DNA from: Alteromonas portus
Lineage (GTDB): Bacteria; Pseudomonadota; Gammaproteobacteria; Enterobacterales; Alteromonadaceae
DNA length: 64,000 nucleotides
Assembly (NCBI RefSeq): GCF_005117025.1
Contig: NZ_SWCO01000007.1
Location: 186,001-250,000 of the forward strand
Direction of reading: 5' to 3'
In this document: positions 1 through 8,890 of the stretch, piece after piece
Layout of the letters: every line of letters starts with the position of its first letter
How positions within the stretch are numbered: position 1 is the stretch's first letter
Position numbers and translations under genes: made by a program
The notes under the pieces: model-generated
Told to the model about the DNA's origin: nothing
Database searches by the model: none
The model's input: only the letters and a program-made list of their open reading frames with translations

Positions 1-392
1 GCGTCAGTGTTGAGGCAATGACAGTGAATCACGGGCCTATCCCGGCATTGGCGTGGAAGGTCAGGGCCAATGGCTGCGAGGCGGTATTTTCAGGTGATAC
101 CAATGATAAACAAGGAAACCTTGCACGCTTTTCTAAAAACGCAGACCTTTTAGTGTTGCACAATGCTATAGGTGATAACGCGGGTCAAATTGCTAAAAAC
201 CTTCATATGACGCCGACTCAAATTATCGATATTGCCGCGCAGTCAAACGCTAAGCAAATAGTGTTGTCTCATATAATGAAGCGCAGTGAACCTGGTCTTA
301 ATGCGCTTACTGAAGCGATCGCTGTTGTGGCTGAAGGTAGGGTATATGCCGCTGAAGACTTAATGAACATCACCTTGACTGAGCAAGAATAA
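1..392 (+). CDS. MBL-fold metal-dependent hydrolase, C-terminal part
   Basis: The gene enters from outside the window; its reading frame is open from base 3 and stops at 390-392. The visible ~130 residues are the C-terminal half of a metallo-beta-lactamase fold. They show the late metal-ligand motifs: a His in VNHGPIPA, the Asp in FSGDT and the His in VLSHIM. This pattern fits ribonuclease Z-like or arylsulfatase-like MBL hydrolases, but the substrate cannot be told from the fragment. The internal ATG at 18 is not the true start, because conserved sequence (VSVEAM) continues in frame upstream. A hairpin with a T-run follows at about 476-510. Confidence 0.85.
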   Translation, partial: VSVEAMTVNHGPIPALAWKVRANGCEAVFSGDTNDKQGNLARFSKNADLLVLHNAIGDNAGQIAKNLHMTPTQIIDIAAQSNAKQIVLSHIMKRSEPGLNALTEAIAVVAEGRVYAAEDLMNITLTEQE

Positions 393-475
393 GGGGAGGT
401 GATGTATTTAGAGTGATGGTTTTCGTTACTCACTAAGAAATGGAAAGTAAGATGCACTTTCACACCTTACTTTAA

Positions 476-510
476 AAAAAGTGCAGAGCATCATGCCCTG
501 CATTTTTTAT
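476..510. terminator. bidirectional rho-independent terminator
   Basis: TGCAG and CTGCA arms, with an inner GCA/TGC pair, are flanked by an A-run on the left and a T-run on the right. The hairpin lies between two convergent genes (MBL hydrolase on plus, DUF945 on minus) and can serve both. Confidence 0.7.
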
Positions 511-538
511 CTCTGCCTTTTTAGTATGGCCCTGATTA

Positions 539-1972
539 TTACTGAGGGGCAAACGGCAATGGAATAGGTGTACCGTTTACGCTGGCTTTGCCATCTTTAA
601 GCTCCAGCTTTGTCTCATAACCTTGCTCTGTCTCTTTTATCAAGCCTTGCTGAGCAAAGGTACTTAGCATCATTGGCGTTTGCTGCTCTACTGCTGCTTC
701 AAGTTCTTCTGCTGTCATGTTTTGTGCTTGTGGCGTCGCCATTAATTGGCCCATCATGTATCCAGACGCTACGCTTTGCGCGAAAGCCTTGTCTGCCGTT
801 ATTTGGGCATCAGCTAGTAAATGCGTTACCCAATAAGCTACATCTTCCATTGTGCCAGGCAAGGCATCAATGCCAACAAGCTTAGTATTTGCGTGGGCAT
901 TGAATGAGCCCTCAGGTAAGGTCGCTTTTAGCGTGGTAATGTTAAACTCAGGCTCCGCTTTTAGTTGAGTAAGCAGGTTAGCCTCAATAAATTCCATCAT
1001 TTTTGCTGGAACCTCTTCAGAGGGTACCATCAGTGAAGTGTTGCTAAAATCCTGATAAGCCTTAATGAAGTCGATATCTAAGTTATTAATGGCAAGGCCT
1101 AACACCATGTCTGTAGCATCAAACTCAGGGCCCACGGCTTGGTCGACAGCGTATTCTACGTAGACATTGGCAGTGTTATTGTCTTCGTCAATCTTGACGT
1201 CGGTAGCAAAAGCTAGGTTCTCAACCTTAACTGTCGCACCTGGCTCAATGCTAGAAATTTCTATACTTTCAATAAGAGCCTTACCAGTAGATTCAAATAA
1301 GTCACCCTTGAACGCTGCCACCATATCGCCGTCATAGTTCATATCCATAGACAGATTTTTCATCTCTACGGAAAATTCATCTGCACTTATGCTTAGCGAT
1401 TCACCCGACGACGTATACAAAGTTTTGTCACCATTAGGCTCAGCTTCACCCGCATAACCAGAGAAAAGCAGTGTAAACCCCTCTTCCTCGGCGGTCGCGC
1501 TAAGCGCTGGAATAACATCTGCGTAGCTTAGTCCACCAAATAAACCAACTACGCCTTCGTTGCGATAGATTGGCTGTTGTCCATCCCACTGAATGTATTC
1601 TCTTAACTCATCTCCATCAATAGACACCGTATAGTGAACGCGGCCTAACCCTAAGCCATCGCCAAAGTATACCGGTCCGTGATGAGCAACCAGCTTAGCA
1701 GTTATGCTAGGGTTCTCTTCCATTGGCATTTCTGACTGATCGACATTTTGCGCATTAAAAAGAGCTTTAAAATCAAAAGCGAGTTTGACTTCTGCATGTG
1801 TCGAAAACCAGCCTTTGTCGTACGAAAGTACCTCTGCAGAATAAACGGCTTGTTGGTTAATTTCGTTTACGGCGGCGTTAACATTTTCGTGAACGTTTGT
1901 ACCAATAAAATAGGGGGCGACGCCAAGTGCAACCAAAGTTACGCCCGCGCCAGCTAGAAGAGGTTTGTTCAT
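539..1972 (-). CDS. DUF945 family protein (YdgA-like)
   Basis: A 477-residue protein with an uncleaved-looking hydrophobic N-terminus (about residues 5-24, LLAGAGVTLVALGVAPYF), followed by a long soluble region. The architecture and the opening motif match the DUF945 family (E. coli YdgA and relatives, about 500 residues), which are envelope proteins of unsettled function. It probably faces the periplasm, anchored by the N-terminal helix. It lies just downstream of gspN on the same strand. The 99-base gap holds an inverted repeat (2012-2040), so it may have its own promoter. No catalytic motif is evident. The family call is by recognition only. Confidence 0.75.
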   Translation of the reverse strand: MNKPLLAGAGVTLVALGVAPYFIGTNVHENVNAAVNEINQQAVYSAEVLSYDKGWFSTHAEVKLAFDFKALFNAQNVDQSEMPMEENPSITAKLVAHHGPVYFGDGLGLGRVHYTVSIDGDELREYIQWDGQQPIYRNEGVVGLFGGLSYADVIPALSATAEEEGFTLLFSGYAGEAEPNGDKTLYTSSGESLSISADEFSVEMKNLSMDMNYDGDMVAAFKGDLFESTGKALIESIEISSIEPGATVKVENLAFATDVKIDEDNNTANVYVEYAVDQAVGPEFDATDMVLGLAINNLDIDFIKAYQDFSNTSLMVPSEEVPAKMMEFIEANLLTQLKAEPEFNITTLKATLPEGSFNAHANTKLVGIDALPGTMEDVAYWVTHLLADAQITADKAFAQSVASGYMMGQLMATPQAQNMTAEELEAAVEQQTPMMLSTFAQQGLIKETEQGYETKLELKDGKASVNGTPIPLPFAPQ

Positions 1973-2011
1973 TATTACAATCCTTTGTTAAAAAGTGTTC
2001 CCAGTTCCTTT

Positions 2012-2040
2012 GGTCACAAACGTTGAGTACGTTGGTGACC
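2012..2040. repeat. inverted repeat between gspN and the DUF945 gene
   Basis: GGTCAC...GTGACC arms continue inward, after one mismatch, with AACGT/ACGTT around the loop TGAGT. There is no T-run on the minus-strand exit, so this is either a weak gsp terminator or an operator for the downstream DUF945 gene. Confidence 0.45.
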
Positions 2041-2071
2041 TAAAAATTCTATATATAGTTTATGCTATGCA

Positions 2072-2827
2072 TCACAGCTTAATCGCAATGTAGCCGCTAC
2101 TATCTGGCGCACCAAACAATCGTGCAGCCTGATGGACTTCTTGCGGTAAGCTGTCGTCCGGCTTAAATTTACCACTCACACGAATATTTTTCATCGTAGT
2201 TGGGATAACCGCGTCCATCGACAAGCTTAGTAAGTTTGGCTCGCTTACTAGTATTCCAATGTCATCGCCTTCACAACGCAGCTTTGCAGAATAAGTGCCA
2301 AAATCAATGGGGCCCTGTGTACCTGCAACCGTCGCGTTTAGCCAATCTCCGGTGCCGTTTAACGATTGGCAAGCTGGGCCAAAGGTTAAATTATTAAGCT
2401 TAACTTTAAAACGCCCGCCCGCATTAACTGGCAGCGGAAGGCGAACTTGTGCAAGCACTCGGTCTACCGGCAAATACAGCGTGAAGTTTTCGGTATTTAC
2501 CGTCTTTTGACTGAAAAGCCCTGTGGTAATTGGTCCTTCAAAAGCAATATCGTTTTTATCGCGTATATTACCTGCTTTAAGGTTTAATTTAATTTTACCT
2601 ATTAACATGTGTAAGGGGCTTAGATCCCACTTGACGTTGTTAATAGGCAGGCCATTAACCACTACAGTTTGCGCCTTGCCTGAAAACAAGGTGCCGCTAA
2701 CATCACTAACAGCTACATTGCTAGGTAATGCAATGCGACCAATAACGTGAACAGCGGGCATGTAGGCAATGGCAAACAACAAGAAAGCAATAACGCCCCC
2801 TATAATCCAAATAACTTTTGACTTCAT
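2072..2827 (-). CDS. gspN: type II secretion system protein GspN
   Basis: A 251-residue accessory component of the type II secretion machine, last gene of the gsp operon. It has one N-terminal membrane helix (about residues 5-26, VIWIIGGVIAFLLFAIAYM) and a periplasmic domain with the GspN pattern (SGTLFSGKA, GLPINNVKWDLSP). GspN is absent from some T2SS operons and its exact role is unclear. It overlaps gspM by 4 bases (ATGA), which implies translational coupling. Position, size and motif agree, so the assignment is firm. Confidence 0.93.
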   Translation of the reverse strand: MKSKVIWIIGGVIAFLLFAIAYMPAVHVIGRIALPSNVAVSDVSGTLFSGKAQTVVVNGLPINNVKWDLSPLHMLIGKIKLNLKAGNIRDKNDIAFEGPITTGLFSQKTVNTENFTLYLPVDRVLAQVRLPLPVNAGGRFKVKLNNLTFGPACQSLNGTGDWLNATVAGTQGPIDFGTYSAKLRCEGDDIGILVSEPNLLSLSMDAVIPTTMKNIRVSGKFKPDDSLPQEVHQAARLFGAPDSSGYIAIKL

Positions 2828-3303
2828 GCTTTACCTAATTGTAATCGGCGAATTTTGATATAGCCCGGCGCATCGGCCTCGGCAATATCGGCTTGAAGAA
2901 TAATCACGCCCATATTTTCCATAGCTTTAAGCCATTCTAAAACACTGTTAAACGGCGCTTGATCAACCCACACTTGAAGCTCGTCGCCCTGTGGCTGCAT
3001 ACGAGAAATAGCAATGTCGTGTTGAGCAGTAGTGCGGTTTACCGCTTGTGGTAACGAACCAGAAAAAGTACGCTTTCCACCGCTACTGAGGCGTAGTTGC
3101 TGCGCTCTTGCAGCACTGTCTTTTACCCAAACCAGCAGTGATTGCTGGTTGTCGAGAAGCTGTTTCTGTTTATCTAAAGCAGCATTAAGCGGCGACCAAA
3201 CGGCGAAATAAAATAGCGCAATTACCATTAGTACCGCTGAAATAAGAACTAGCTTTTGCTCGCGTTCAGTAAGCGCTTTGTACTTTTCTAATAGTGCGTT
3301 CAT
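2824..3303 (-). CDS. gspM: type II secretion system protein GspM
   Basis: A 159-residue bitopic inner-membrane protein of the T2SS assembly platform, which pairs with GspL and helps dock the ATPase GspE. A short cytoplasmic N-terminus is followed by a membrane helix (about residues 18-37, LVLISAVLMVIALFYFAVW). The periplasmic part has a helical stretch and then a ferredoxin-like domain. The length is usual for the family (about 150-180). It overlaps both neighbours by 4 bases. Confidence 0.95.
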   Translation of the reverse strand: MNALLEKYKALTEREQKLVLISAVLMVIALFYFAVWSPLNAALDKQKQLLDNQQSLLVWVKDSAARAQQLRLSSGGKRTFSGSLPQAVNRTTAQHDIAISRMQPQGDELQVWVDQAPFNSVLEWLKAMENMGVIILQADIAEADAPGYIKIRRLQLGKA

Positions 3304-4502
3304 AGGGTACTCCTTACAGACACTGTCCCCACTACACCATTGTCTCTGTTATTAATGGCGCCCTGCTCTACAGCGAAACCTGCGCCTTCTGCTGTGCGTT
3401 TAAATTGCTCTAACGCTTCGAAGTTTTTACCCTGCGCTTGAATGCGAATTTCAGTGCGGGTGGCGTCAAAGCGCAATGTTTGAGGTTTCACTTCGGTGGC
3501 CGCAAAAGCCGGTGCGAGTTGGTCAAGCATAATAAGCATAGAGGCACTGCCTCCACCTTGTTCTAATTTGGCAAGCTCACTTTGTAGCTTTAATCGCACG
3601 TTGCGATAGGTGCCAATATTAGGAAAGCCAGCTTTCACTGCGGTATTGATCTCATTGCTTAACGCCTGATTTTGCGCTTTAAGCTGGTAAAGAGAAACCC
3701 CTTTATCGATAAGGCTGGTACATAATGCAAGCACCGCCAACACCGCCGCAACTCGCCACTGACTAAGCACGCCGCTGCGCTTGCGTTTAATCTTGTATTC
3801 GTTTTGACACAAGTTAAAGCTGCTTTGCATCGCCTCTTTTGCCAGTACCTGCATAGGTAGCTCTAAAGGTGCCTGTGCTTCTTCAATATTTGGTAAACTG
3901 CTTAAATCGATACCCGCATAATTAGTAATAGTTATGGGGTCTTCTTGTTGTGCAGTAAAATGGACAAGAGTTGGCAGTAACCAGGTTGCTTCACCCTGCA
4001 CGCCTTTAAATGTGTCTTGTCGAACGAGAAGCTGCTCACCTAATGTGAGTACTGACCAACCGTTTTCGGTGACAGGCACTGCGAGTACATCAGGAATAAT
4101 GGTGTCGCAGAATAACCCTGCTTCGCTTAACCAAGATTGCCACAGTTCCATTTTTTCATGGCTAACTACTGCAACGGCCTGCTCATCACCTCGCTTAGGG
4201 CCAAAGGCAAAAAACTGCTGGCTAATGTCGGTAGCAAGCTCGTCTTCTAGCATAAACGGGATAGCTGAAATAATCTTGCGGCCAGCTTTAGGCGGCAGCT
4301 CAACCCATTTGAGTAAAATTTCGCTGCTAGGTGCTAGTGCAATAACACTGCGTTGGCCCGCACGTTCGGTCAGCGAAGATAAGGCTTCTGCATTAGGTAG
4401 CTCGCCCGATGCAATTATTTCATCTTCGGTACGCGAATAAACGAGCCAGCTAATTGGGTCTGTATGGTTGGCGCCTAAACGCACCAAGAGTTGTTCCATC
4501 AA
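3300..4502 (-). CDS. gspL: type II secretion system protein GspL
   Basis: A 400-residue bitopic inner-membrane protein. The large N-terminal cytoplasmic domain (about 1-240) is the actin-like fold that binds GspE. It is followed by a membrane helix (about 247-265, WRVAAVLAVLALCTSLI) and a periplasmic ferredoxin-like domain that contacts GspM. Motifs such as WVELPPKAGRK and FMLEDELATD are characteristic of GspL. It overlaps gspK and gspM by 4 bases each. Length and order in the operon match the family. Confidence 0.95.
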   Translation of the reverse strand: MMEQLLVRLGANHTDPISWLVYSRTEDEIIASGELPNAEALSSLTERAGQRSVIALAPSSEILLKWVELPPKAGRKIISAIPFMLEDELATDISQQFFAFGPKRGDEQAVAVVSHEKMELWQSWLSEAGLFCDTIIPDVLAVPVTENGWSVLTLGEQLLVRQDTFKGVQGEATWLLPTLVHFTAQQEDPITITNYAGIDLSSLPNIEEAQAPLELPMQVLAKEAMQSSFNLCQNEYKIKRKRSGVLSQWRVAAVLAVLALCTSLIDKGVSLYQLKAQNQALSNEINTAVKAGFPNIGTYRNVRLKLQSELAKLEQGGGSASMLIMLDQLAPAFAATEVKPQTLRFDATRTEIRIQAQGKNFEALEQFKRTAEGAGFAVEQGAINNRDNGVVGTVSVRSTL

Positions 4503-5545
4503 TAGGTTCCCCCAAACTCGCGATTCACAATGCTAACGCCAGTATCGGCATTAACGTGAAACACGGTGGAAAGCTTAAAGGTTGCTTTGTTGTACTGTGT
4601 TTTTGTATGCAACATAAAATATTCAGTTTTAACCGAAAACCAATCTTGTCGAGAGCTTGTTAAGTTAAGCGCTTGAATAGAGGGCTCGCTTAAAAATGCA
4701 TTGGTATCGTCCCAGCCGTTTTGCGGGCGACTGCTAATCAAACTTGCGGCCTGCTGAATATCTAACCCTGTTAGGCCTGCAAGTAATGGTGCATCTTCTT
4801 CTTCTAATGTGTTGACGTTAATTTTCAACTCATTGTAATCCGGGATCACACAAACTAATGGCAGCAAGGCGTCTAGCCACTGTGGTGATACACCGTTAAT
4901 AATACGCAATTCACTTTTTGATGCCAGTGGTCCATTAGCCGCAAGGTAAGGAAACTCTCTGGACTCGTATTCGCTGTCTTCCGCACCGTAAGGACGCATT
5001 CTGTCATCTTCGTCGACCCAGTCGGCTAAACTGTCCCGTAAGGTGTCTGCGGTATAGTTGTCTAACCCATCAACGCTAAGTGATAGCAACATGGCGTGAA
5101 AAGCGTCCATGGCTTCTGTGGTGTTACTCGCCCCACTGCTGCTGGTACCGCTGTTATTGCCAGTGCCTCCTGCACTGCCCGACGTAATCGCGTTTAAATT
5201 AAAACAGGCTTGCAAATCGTCTAAGTTAGCGGTTAGGCCACCATTTTCTAAAGGATAACTGAATTCTTGTGCCCAAGGCTGATCTATAGAAATCACCTCC
5301 GGGCTTTCTTCTATTAAAGACTGAATAGACTTGCGTGCAAAGGCCTCGGCTCCCATGGCGTACCAGTAGGCTTGGTTGTTGTCTTTTAAGTTCATTGTAC
5401 GCTGCACCTGAAGCTGCAAGCGTGTACCCATTTCTGTGGCTAATACCGCCACCAAGGCTACTATCATGAGCACAATCATTAATGCCACGCCTTGCTGCTT
5501 AGCGGGTGGTGTTATCGTCTTGCGCTGAGTATTTTGAACTGTCAT
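4499..5545 (-). CDS. gspK: type II secretion minor pseudopilin GspK
   Basis: A 348-residue minor pseudopilin that sits at the tip of the pseudopilus with GspI and GspJ. The N-terminus has the prepilin signature QQGVALMIVLMIVALVAVLA. Cleavage would be after the Gly by the prepilin peptidase, whose gene is not in this window. GspK is known for lacking Glu+5, and the residue there is not Glu here. A Gly/Ser/Asn-rich loop (about residues 118-140) interrupts the globular domain and is probably surface exposed. SAM-like helical segments such as GLTGLDIQQAASLI follow. It overlaps both neighbours by 4 bases. Confidence 0.95.
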   Translation of the reverse strand: MTVQNTQRKTITPPAKQQGVALMIVLMIVALVAVLATEMGTRLQLQVQRTMNLKDNNQAYWYAMGAEAFARKSIQSLIEESPEVISIDQPWAQEFSYPLENGGLTANLDDLQACFNLNAITSGSAGGTGNNSGTSSSGASNTTEAMDAFHAMLLSLSVDGLDNYTADTLRDSLADWVDEDDRMRPYGAEDSEYESREFPYLAANGPLASKSELRIINGVSPQWLDALLPLVCVIPDYNELKINVNTLEEEDAPLLAGLTGLDIQQAASLISSRPQNGWDDTNAFLSEPSIQALNLTSSRQDWFSVKTEYFMLHTKTQYNKATFKLSTVFHVNADTGVSIVNREFGGTY

Positions 5546-6168
5546 GAAGATTCACCCGTGGTTAAGGTAAATTCTCTGCGTATTTTTCCGAAGTCTTTAC
5601 TGACAAACTCAATGGCCACCGCACGCGGTAGTGCAGCCCCTTTATAACTTTCGTTCCACGACAAGTCTTCGTCTTCATCTAACGAACTACTGTTAGCGGT
5701 GGCGAGAAATTCAATTTTTAAACTTTCTACATCCTCTAGCAATACACGGACTTTGGGCTCGTAGCCTATGACATTATCCACATAGTTGCTGTAAAGGCGT
5801 TCCAGTTTATTTTCTTTTAGTCTATAGGCCACAAATTGTAGGGTGCTTCGTGGCAACATTAACTGAGGGTTGTGCCACCCTCCGCGCACAAAGCCAATGC
5901 CGTCATCGTCACTGTCGTCGGTTTCACCACCTGACATAACTACGTCTTGCTTTTCTCCGTTCACCCTTGCTGCGCGAGGCACTGCTTGTTGTAGGTCTCG
6001 CTCAATCGTGATCATGGCACGCTGCAATAATTGAAGTTTTGCAAAACGCTCTTCTGAAATGTCATTGCTGTCGATAACTGTGGTGAGTAGACCTGTTGAT
6101 GCAAGCCCAATTAGGGTGAATATGGCCATAGCAATCAGTATTTCGATAAGCGTAAATCCGCGCTGCAT
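5542..6168 (-). CDS. gspJ: type II secretion minor pseudopilin GspJ
   Basis: A 208-residue minor pseudopilin. The chosen start at 6168 puts MQRG directly before the prepilin helix FTLIEILIAMAIFTLIG, with Glu at +5, and the start lies just past the gspI stop. An in-frame ATG at 6198 would add ten basic residues inside gspI and is less likely. The globular part carries an acidic stretch (GGETDDSDDDGIGF) that may bind calcium, as in related pseudopilins. It overlaps gspK by 4 bases. Confidence 0.94.
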   Translation of the reverse strand: MQRGFTLIEILIAMAIFTLIGLASTGLLTTVIDSNDISEERFAKLQLLQRAMITIERDLQQAVPRAARVNGEKQDVVMSGGETDDSDDDGIGFVRGGWHNPQLMLPRSTLQFVAYRLKENKLERLYSNYVDNVIGYEPKVRVLLEDVESLKIEFLATANSSSLDEDEDLSWNESYKGAALPRAVAIEFVSKDFGKIRREFTLTTGESS

Positions 6169-6169
6169 A

Positions 6170-6598
6170 CTAATTTTCCGCCGTCGGTTTAGCCACAAAA
6201 GTGGTTACTGATGTTACTGAGCTGCCGTAGCTCTCGTCTTCACCCACCGAAATGGTTACTGAACGCAAGTCGTTGTCGTTAGTTTTTGTTACTGTTTGCT
6301 GCCAGTACCATGTGCGATCGGCCATCTCCATCGTGCCCTTCAAATTGTTTTTGGGCGGCCACGTGGTATCTAATTGAAGCTGGTTTAAGCGATTGCTTGC
6401 CACCCAGTTGGCAAAGGTGACAGATTCTATTTGCCCAACGCTTGATAAATGCTCGCCTGCAGCTTTAAGTACTGCTGTGCCGGTGAGTGCGAAAATAAGC
6501 AGGGCTACCATGACCTCTAGTAGCGTCAAACCACTTTGCTGGCGCGGTGTGGCAGGTGCAACGTTTTTTGTCGATGCATCAACATTAAACGCACTCAT
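6170..6598 (-). CDS. gspI: type II secretion minor pseudopilin GspI
   Basis: A 142-residue minor pseudopilin. The prepilin signature QSGLTLLEVMVALLIFALTG has a Gly at -1 and Glu at +5. The leader before the cleavage site is long (about 23 residues), so a shorter true start cannot be excluded, although the ATG at 6598 overlaps gspH by 4 bases as elsewhere in this operon. GspI is thought to nucleate the tip complex with GspJ and GspK. Confidence 0.93.
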   Translation of the reverse strand: MSAFNVDASTKNVAPATPRQQSGLTLLEVMVALLIFALTGTAVLKAAGEHLSSVGQIESVTFANWVASNRLNQLQLDTTWPPKNNLKGTMEMADRTWYWQQTVTKTNDNDLRSVTISVGEDESYGSSVTSVTTFVAKPTAEN

Positions 6599-7221
6599 AG
6601 TGGTCTCTCCAGAGGCCCTTCAAGCACTAAAGGCGGAAGGTCTTGGTTTTGCAAGCTGTAATACACGGGTTCGTCGCCGTCTTCACCTTCGTAATTAAAC
6701 GACAAGGTAAAAGGCGTAATTTCGCCACTCGACATTATAAGCACTTGAGGCGGAGGCAGCTTTTTCTCTTCTTCGTTACCTATTTCAACCCCTTCATCAG
6801 AAACACTTAAATTCTCGTCGAACAGCTCCCTGTCAAAGAGCCTGTCTTCGACGTCCCATGGTAAGTCGTCTAAATTTAAAGTGAAGGTAAAAGGCTCAGG
6901 TAGCGTGTAAGGTTCGTAGGTCTTTTCGTCCTCGATACGCTGCCATTCATCATCGTCGTCTAGGTAAACGAAGTAGTATTCGTTTTTTTCGGCTTCAAAG
7001 CGTACGCCAAGCTGCTGTTGATTTAACACCGCAAAATCGCTGGCCATATCAACAATAACCTGTAGGCGTTGGGCTTGGGTTTTCAGCAGGTCTGATTTAC
7101 TCGCGCCAAAGGCGTTAAACATAACGTAACCCGCCGCCAAACCCATAAGCAGCAGTACTAGCATGACTTCTAAAAGGGTGAAGCCCGCATTTTTTAACGA
7201 TGTACTGCCGCTGTAGCGCAT
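6595..7221 (-). CDS. gspH: type II secretion minor pseudopilin GspH
   Basis: A 208-residue minor pseudopilin with the prepilin helix GFTLLEVMLVLLLMGLAAGY. The globular domain is unusually acidic: two long runs rich in Asp and Glu (about residues 74-95 and 110-150) include YLDDDDEW and IGNEEEKK. This may reflect adaptation to a saline periplasm or calcium binding. It is longer than typical GspH proteins (about 150-190), the excess being in the acidic insert. It lies 5 bases after gspG and overlaps gspI by 4. Confidence 0.93.
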   Translation of the reverse strand: MRYSGSTSLKNAGFTLLEVMLVLLLMGLAAGYVMFNAFGASKSDLLKTQAQRLQVIVDMASDFAVLNQQQLGVRFEAEKNEYYFVYLDDDDEWQRIEDEKTYEPYTLPEPFTFTLNLDDLPWDVEDRLFDRELFDENLSVSDEGVEIGNEEEKKLPPPQVLIMSSGEITPFTLSFNYEGEDGDEPVYYSLQNQDLPPLVLEGPLERPL

Positions 7222-7226
7222 AAAAG

Positions 7227-7664
7227 TTAGTTCAGGTATTCGTTAATGTTCCAGTTACCAATGTCATCATCAGTACCCGGTTCACCGTCTGGACCATTAG
7301 AGAAAATATCTACTACGCCTAATTCTCCTGGGCTAATTAGCGCATACGGGTTGCCCCACGGATCTTCAGGTAGGCGCTTAATGAAGCCACCTTCAGGGTA
7401 GTTACGAGGAATCGGGTCGATAGTCGGCGCGGTAACTAGCGCATCAAGACCTTGCTCAGTGGTTGGGAAACGGTTGTTGCGCAGCTTGTACATCTCAAGC
7501 GCACTTTCCATTTGTTGGATATCTACCGCTGCCTTTTTAAGCTGCGCTTCTTCTTGGTTACCCAAGATTTGCGGGGCCACCATAGACGCCATAATACCGA
7601 TGATTAGAAGTACGACCATGACTTCAATCAAACTGAAACCAGAACTGCGATTAAGTGTTTTCAT
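7227..7664 (-). CDS. gspG: type II secretion major pseudopilin GspG
   Basis: A 145-residue major pseudopilin, the repeating subunit of the pseudopilus. The leader is MKTLNRSSG and processing would be before FSLIEVMVVLLIIGIMASMV, leaving an N-terminal Phe with Glu at +5. The C-terminal loop NGPDGEPGTDDDIGNW matches the conserved calcium site of GspG. Its start overlaps the gspF stop by one base (TAATG). Size and motifs are fully typical. Confidence 0.97.
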   Translation of the reverse strand: MKTLNRSSGFSLIEVMVVLLIIGIMASMVAPQILGNQEEAQLKKAAVDIQQMESALEMYKLRNNRFPTTEQGLDALVTAPTIDPIPRNYPEGGFIKRLPEDPWGNPYALISPGELGVVDIFSNGPDGEPGTDDDIGNWNINEYLN

Positions 7665-8890
7665 TAAATATTCACCATGTTGTTCAATGCTAAAATTGGT
7701 TGCAATATTGCCATAACGATAAACAGAACAATGCCTGCCATCGATACAATAAGTAAGGGTTCAAATACCTTAAGTGAGACACCAATAAGCGCTTCAAATT
7801 CCCTATCTTGATTATCTGCCGCGCGAGCTAGCATTTGCTGTAGCTCTCCCGACTTTTCACCTGACGCAATCATATGCATCATCATTGGTGGAAACATTTT
7901 TGTGTTATCCAGCGCAGCCCGAAGGCTGCTGCCTTCTTTAACATTAATGGCTGCATCCGCCACTTGGTTTTTAATATGCTGATTTTCTAGCACATCACCT
8001 GAAATGCGCATAGCCTCTAGTAGTGGAACCGCGCTGGCACTCAAAATACTTAAGGTTCGCGCAAAACGAGCGGTATTAAGCCCACGAGACACCCGGCCAA
8101 TGAGTGGCAGGGTTAAAAGCGCTCTATGATAGCGTAGCTTCATATGCTTTTGCTGCAGCACGTGCTGAATAATAACCATAAGTACGCCAATGCCTATCAG
8201 CATAAACAAGCCATAATTTTGCAGCCAGGTACTTATAGAAATAAGAAACTGTGTTATTCCCGGCAGGTCTTGACCCATATGGTCGAACTGCCCCACAATT
8301 TTAGGTACAACCACTGTTAACAATAGCAGCACGATACCCATTGCAAAGAACAGCATTAACGATGGGTAAATCATCGCTTGTGTGATTTGGCTGCGGGTTT
8401 GTTGTCTGCGCTCTGTGTAGTCGGCTAGGCGGTTCAGTACGGTATCAAGGTGACCGGATTTTTCACCAGCTGCAACCATCGCGCGGTATAGCTCGTCAAA
8501 CACACTAGGAAATTGGCCCAAAGCATCAGCAAGTCCGTGACCTTCTACCACTTTACTGCGTACTGCCATCATCATGTTTTTCTGACGGGGTTTTTCGCAC
8601 TGTTCGGCAACGGCAAGCAGTGCTTCTTCAACAGGAAGGGCCGATTCCACAAGGGTAGCAAGCTGGCGTGTAAGCAGGGCTAAATCTGACGCTGAAATAC
8701 GGGGTTTAAATAAAGAAAACGAAAAGCCTTTACCTTCGTTTTGCGAGCGCTCAGCGACTTGTTCTACCTCTAAAGGAATTAAGCCTTTTTCGCGCAGCTG
8801 TTGACGAACCTGACGGGCATTATCACCTTCAAGCACACCATTTGTATTCTTACCGCGGGCATTAACCGCTTTATAAGCGAATGCCGCCAT
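7664..8890 (-). CDS. gspF: type II secretion system inner membrane protein GspF
   Basis: A 408-residue polytopic platform protein. Two repeated T2SSF domains (about 70-195 and 270-395) have three membrane helices near residues 172-192, 220-242 and 378-398. The N-terminal motif MAAFAYKAVNARGK is the family hallmark. It transmits GspE ATPase work to pseudopilus assembly. The start is directly next to the gspE stop with no gap. Confidence 0.97.
   Translation of the reverse strand: MAAFAYKAVNARGKNTNGVLEGDNARQVRQQLREKGLIPLEVEQVAERSQNEGKGFSFSLFKPRISASDLALLTRQLATLVESALPVEEALLAVAEQCEKPRQKNMMMAVRSKVVEGHGLADALGQFPSVFDELYRAMVAAGEKSGHLDTVLNRLADYTERRQQTRSQITQAMIYPSLMLFFAMGIVLLLLTVVVPKIVGQFDHMGQDLPGITQFLISISTWLQNYGLFMLIGIGVLMVIIQHVLQQKHMKLRYHRALLTLPLIGRVSRGLNTARFARTLSILSASAVPLLEAMRISGDVLENQHIKNQVADAAINVKEGSSLRAALDNTKMFPPMMMHMIASGEKSGELQQMLARAADNQDREFEALIGVSLKVFEPLLIVSMAGIVLFIVMAILQPILALNNMVNI

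Noticed and set aside
3934-4440. 168-codon open frame on the plus strand inside gspL
   Set aside because: Antisense shadow of a conserved gene, with no homology or ribosome site; the same holds for other long antisense frames in gspE, purH, groEL and the oxidase genes.
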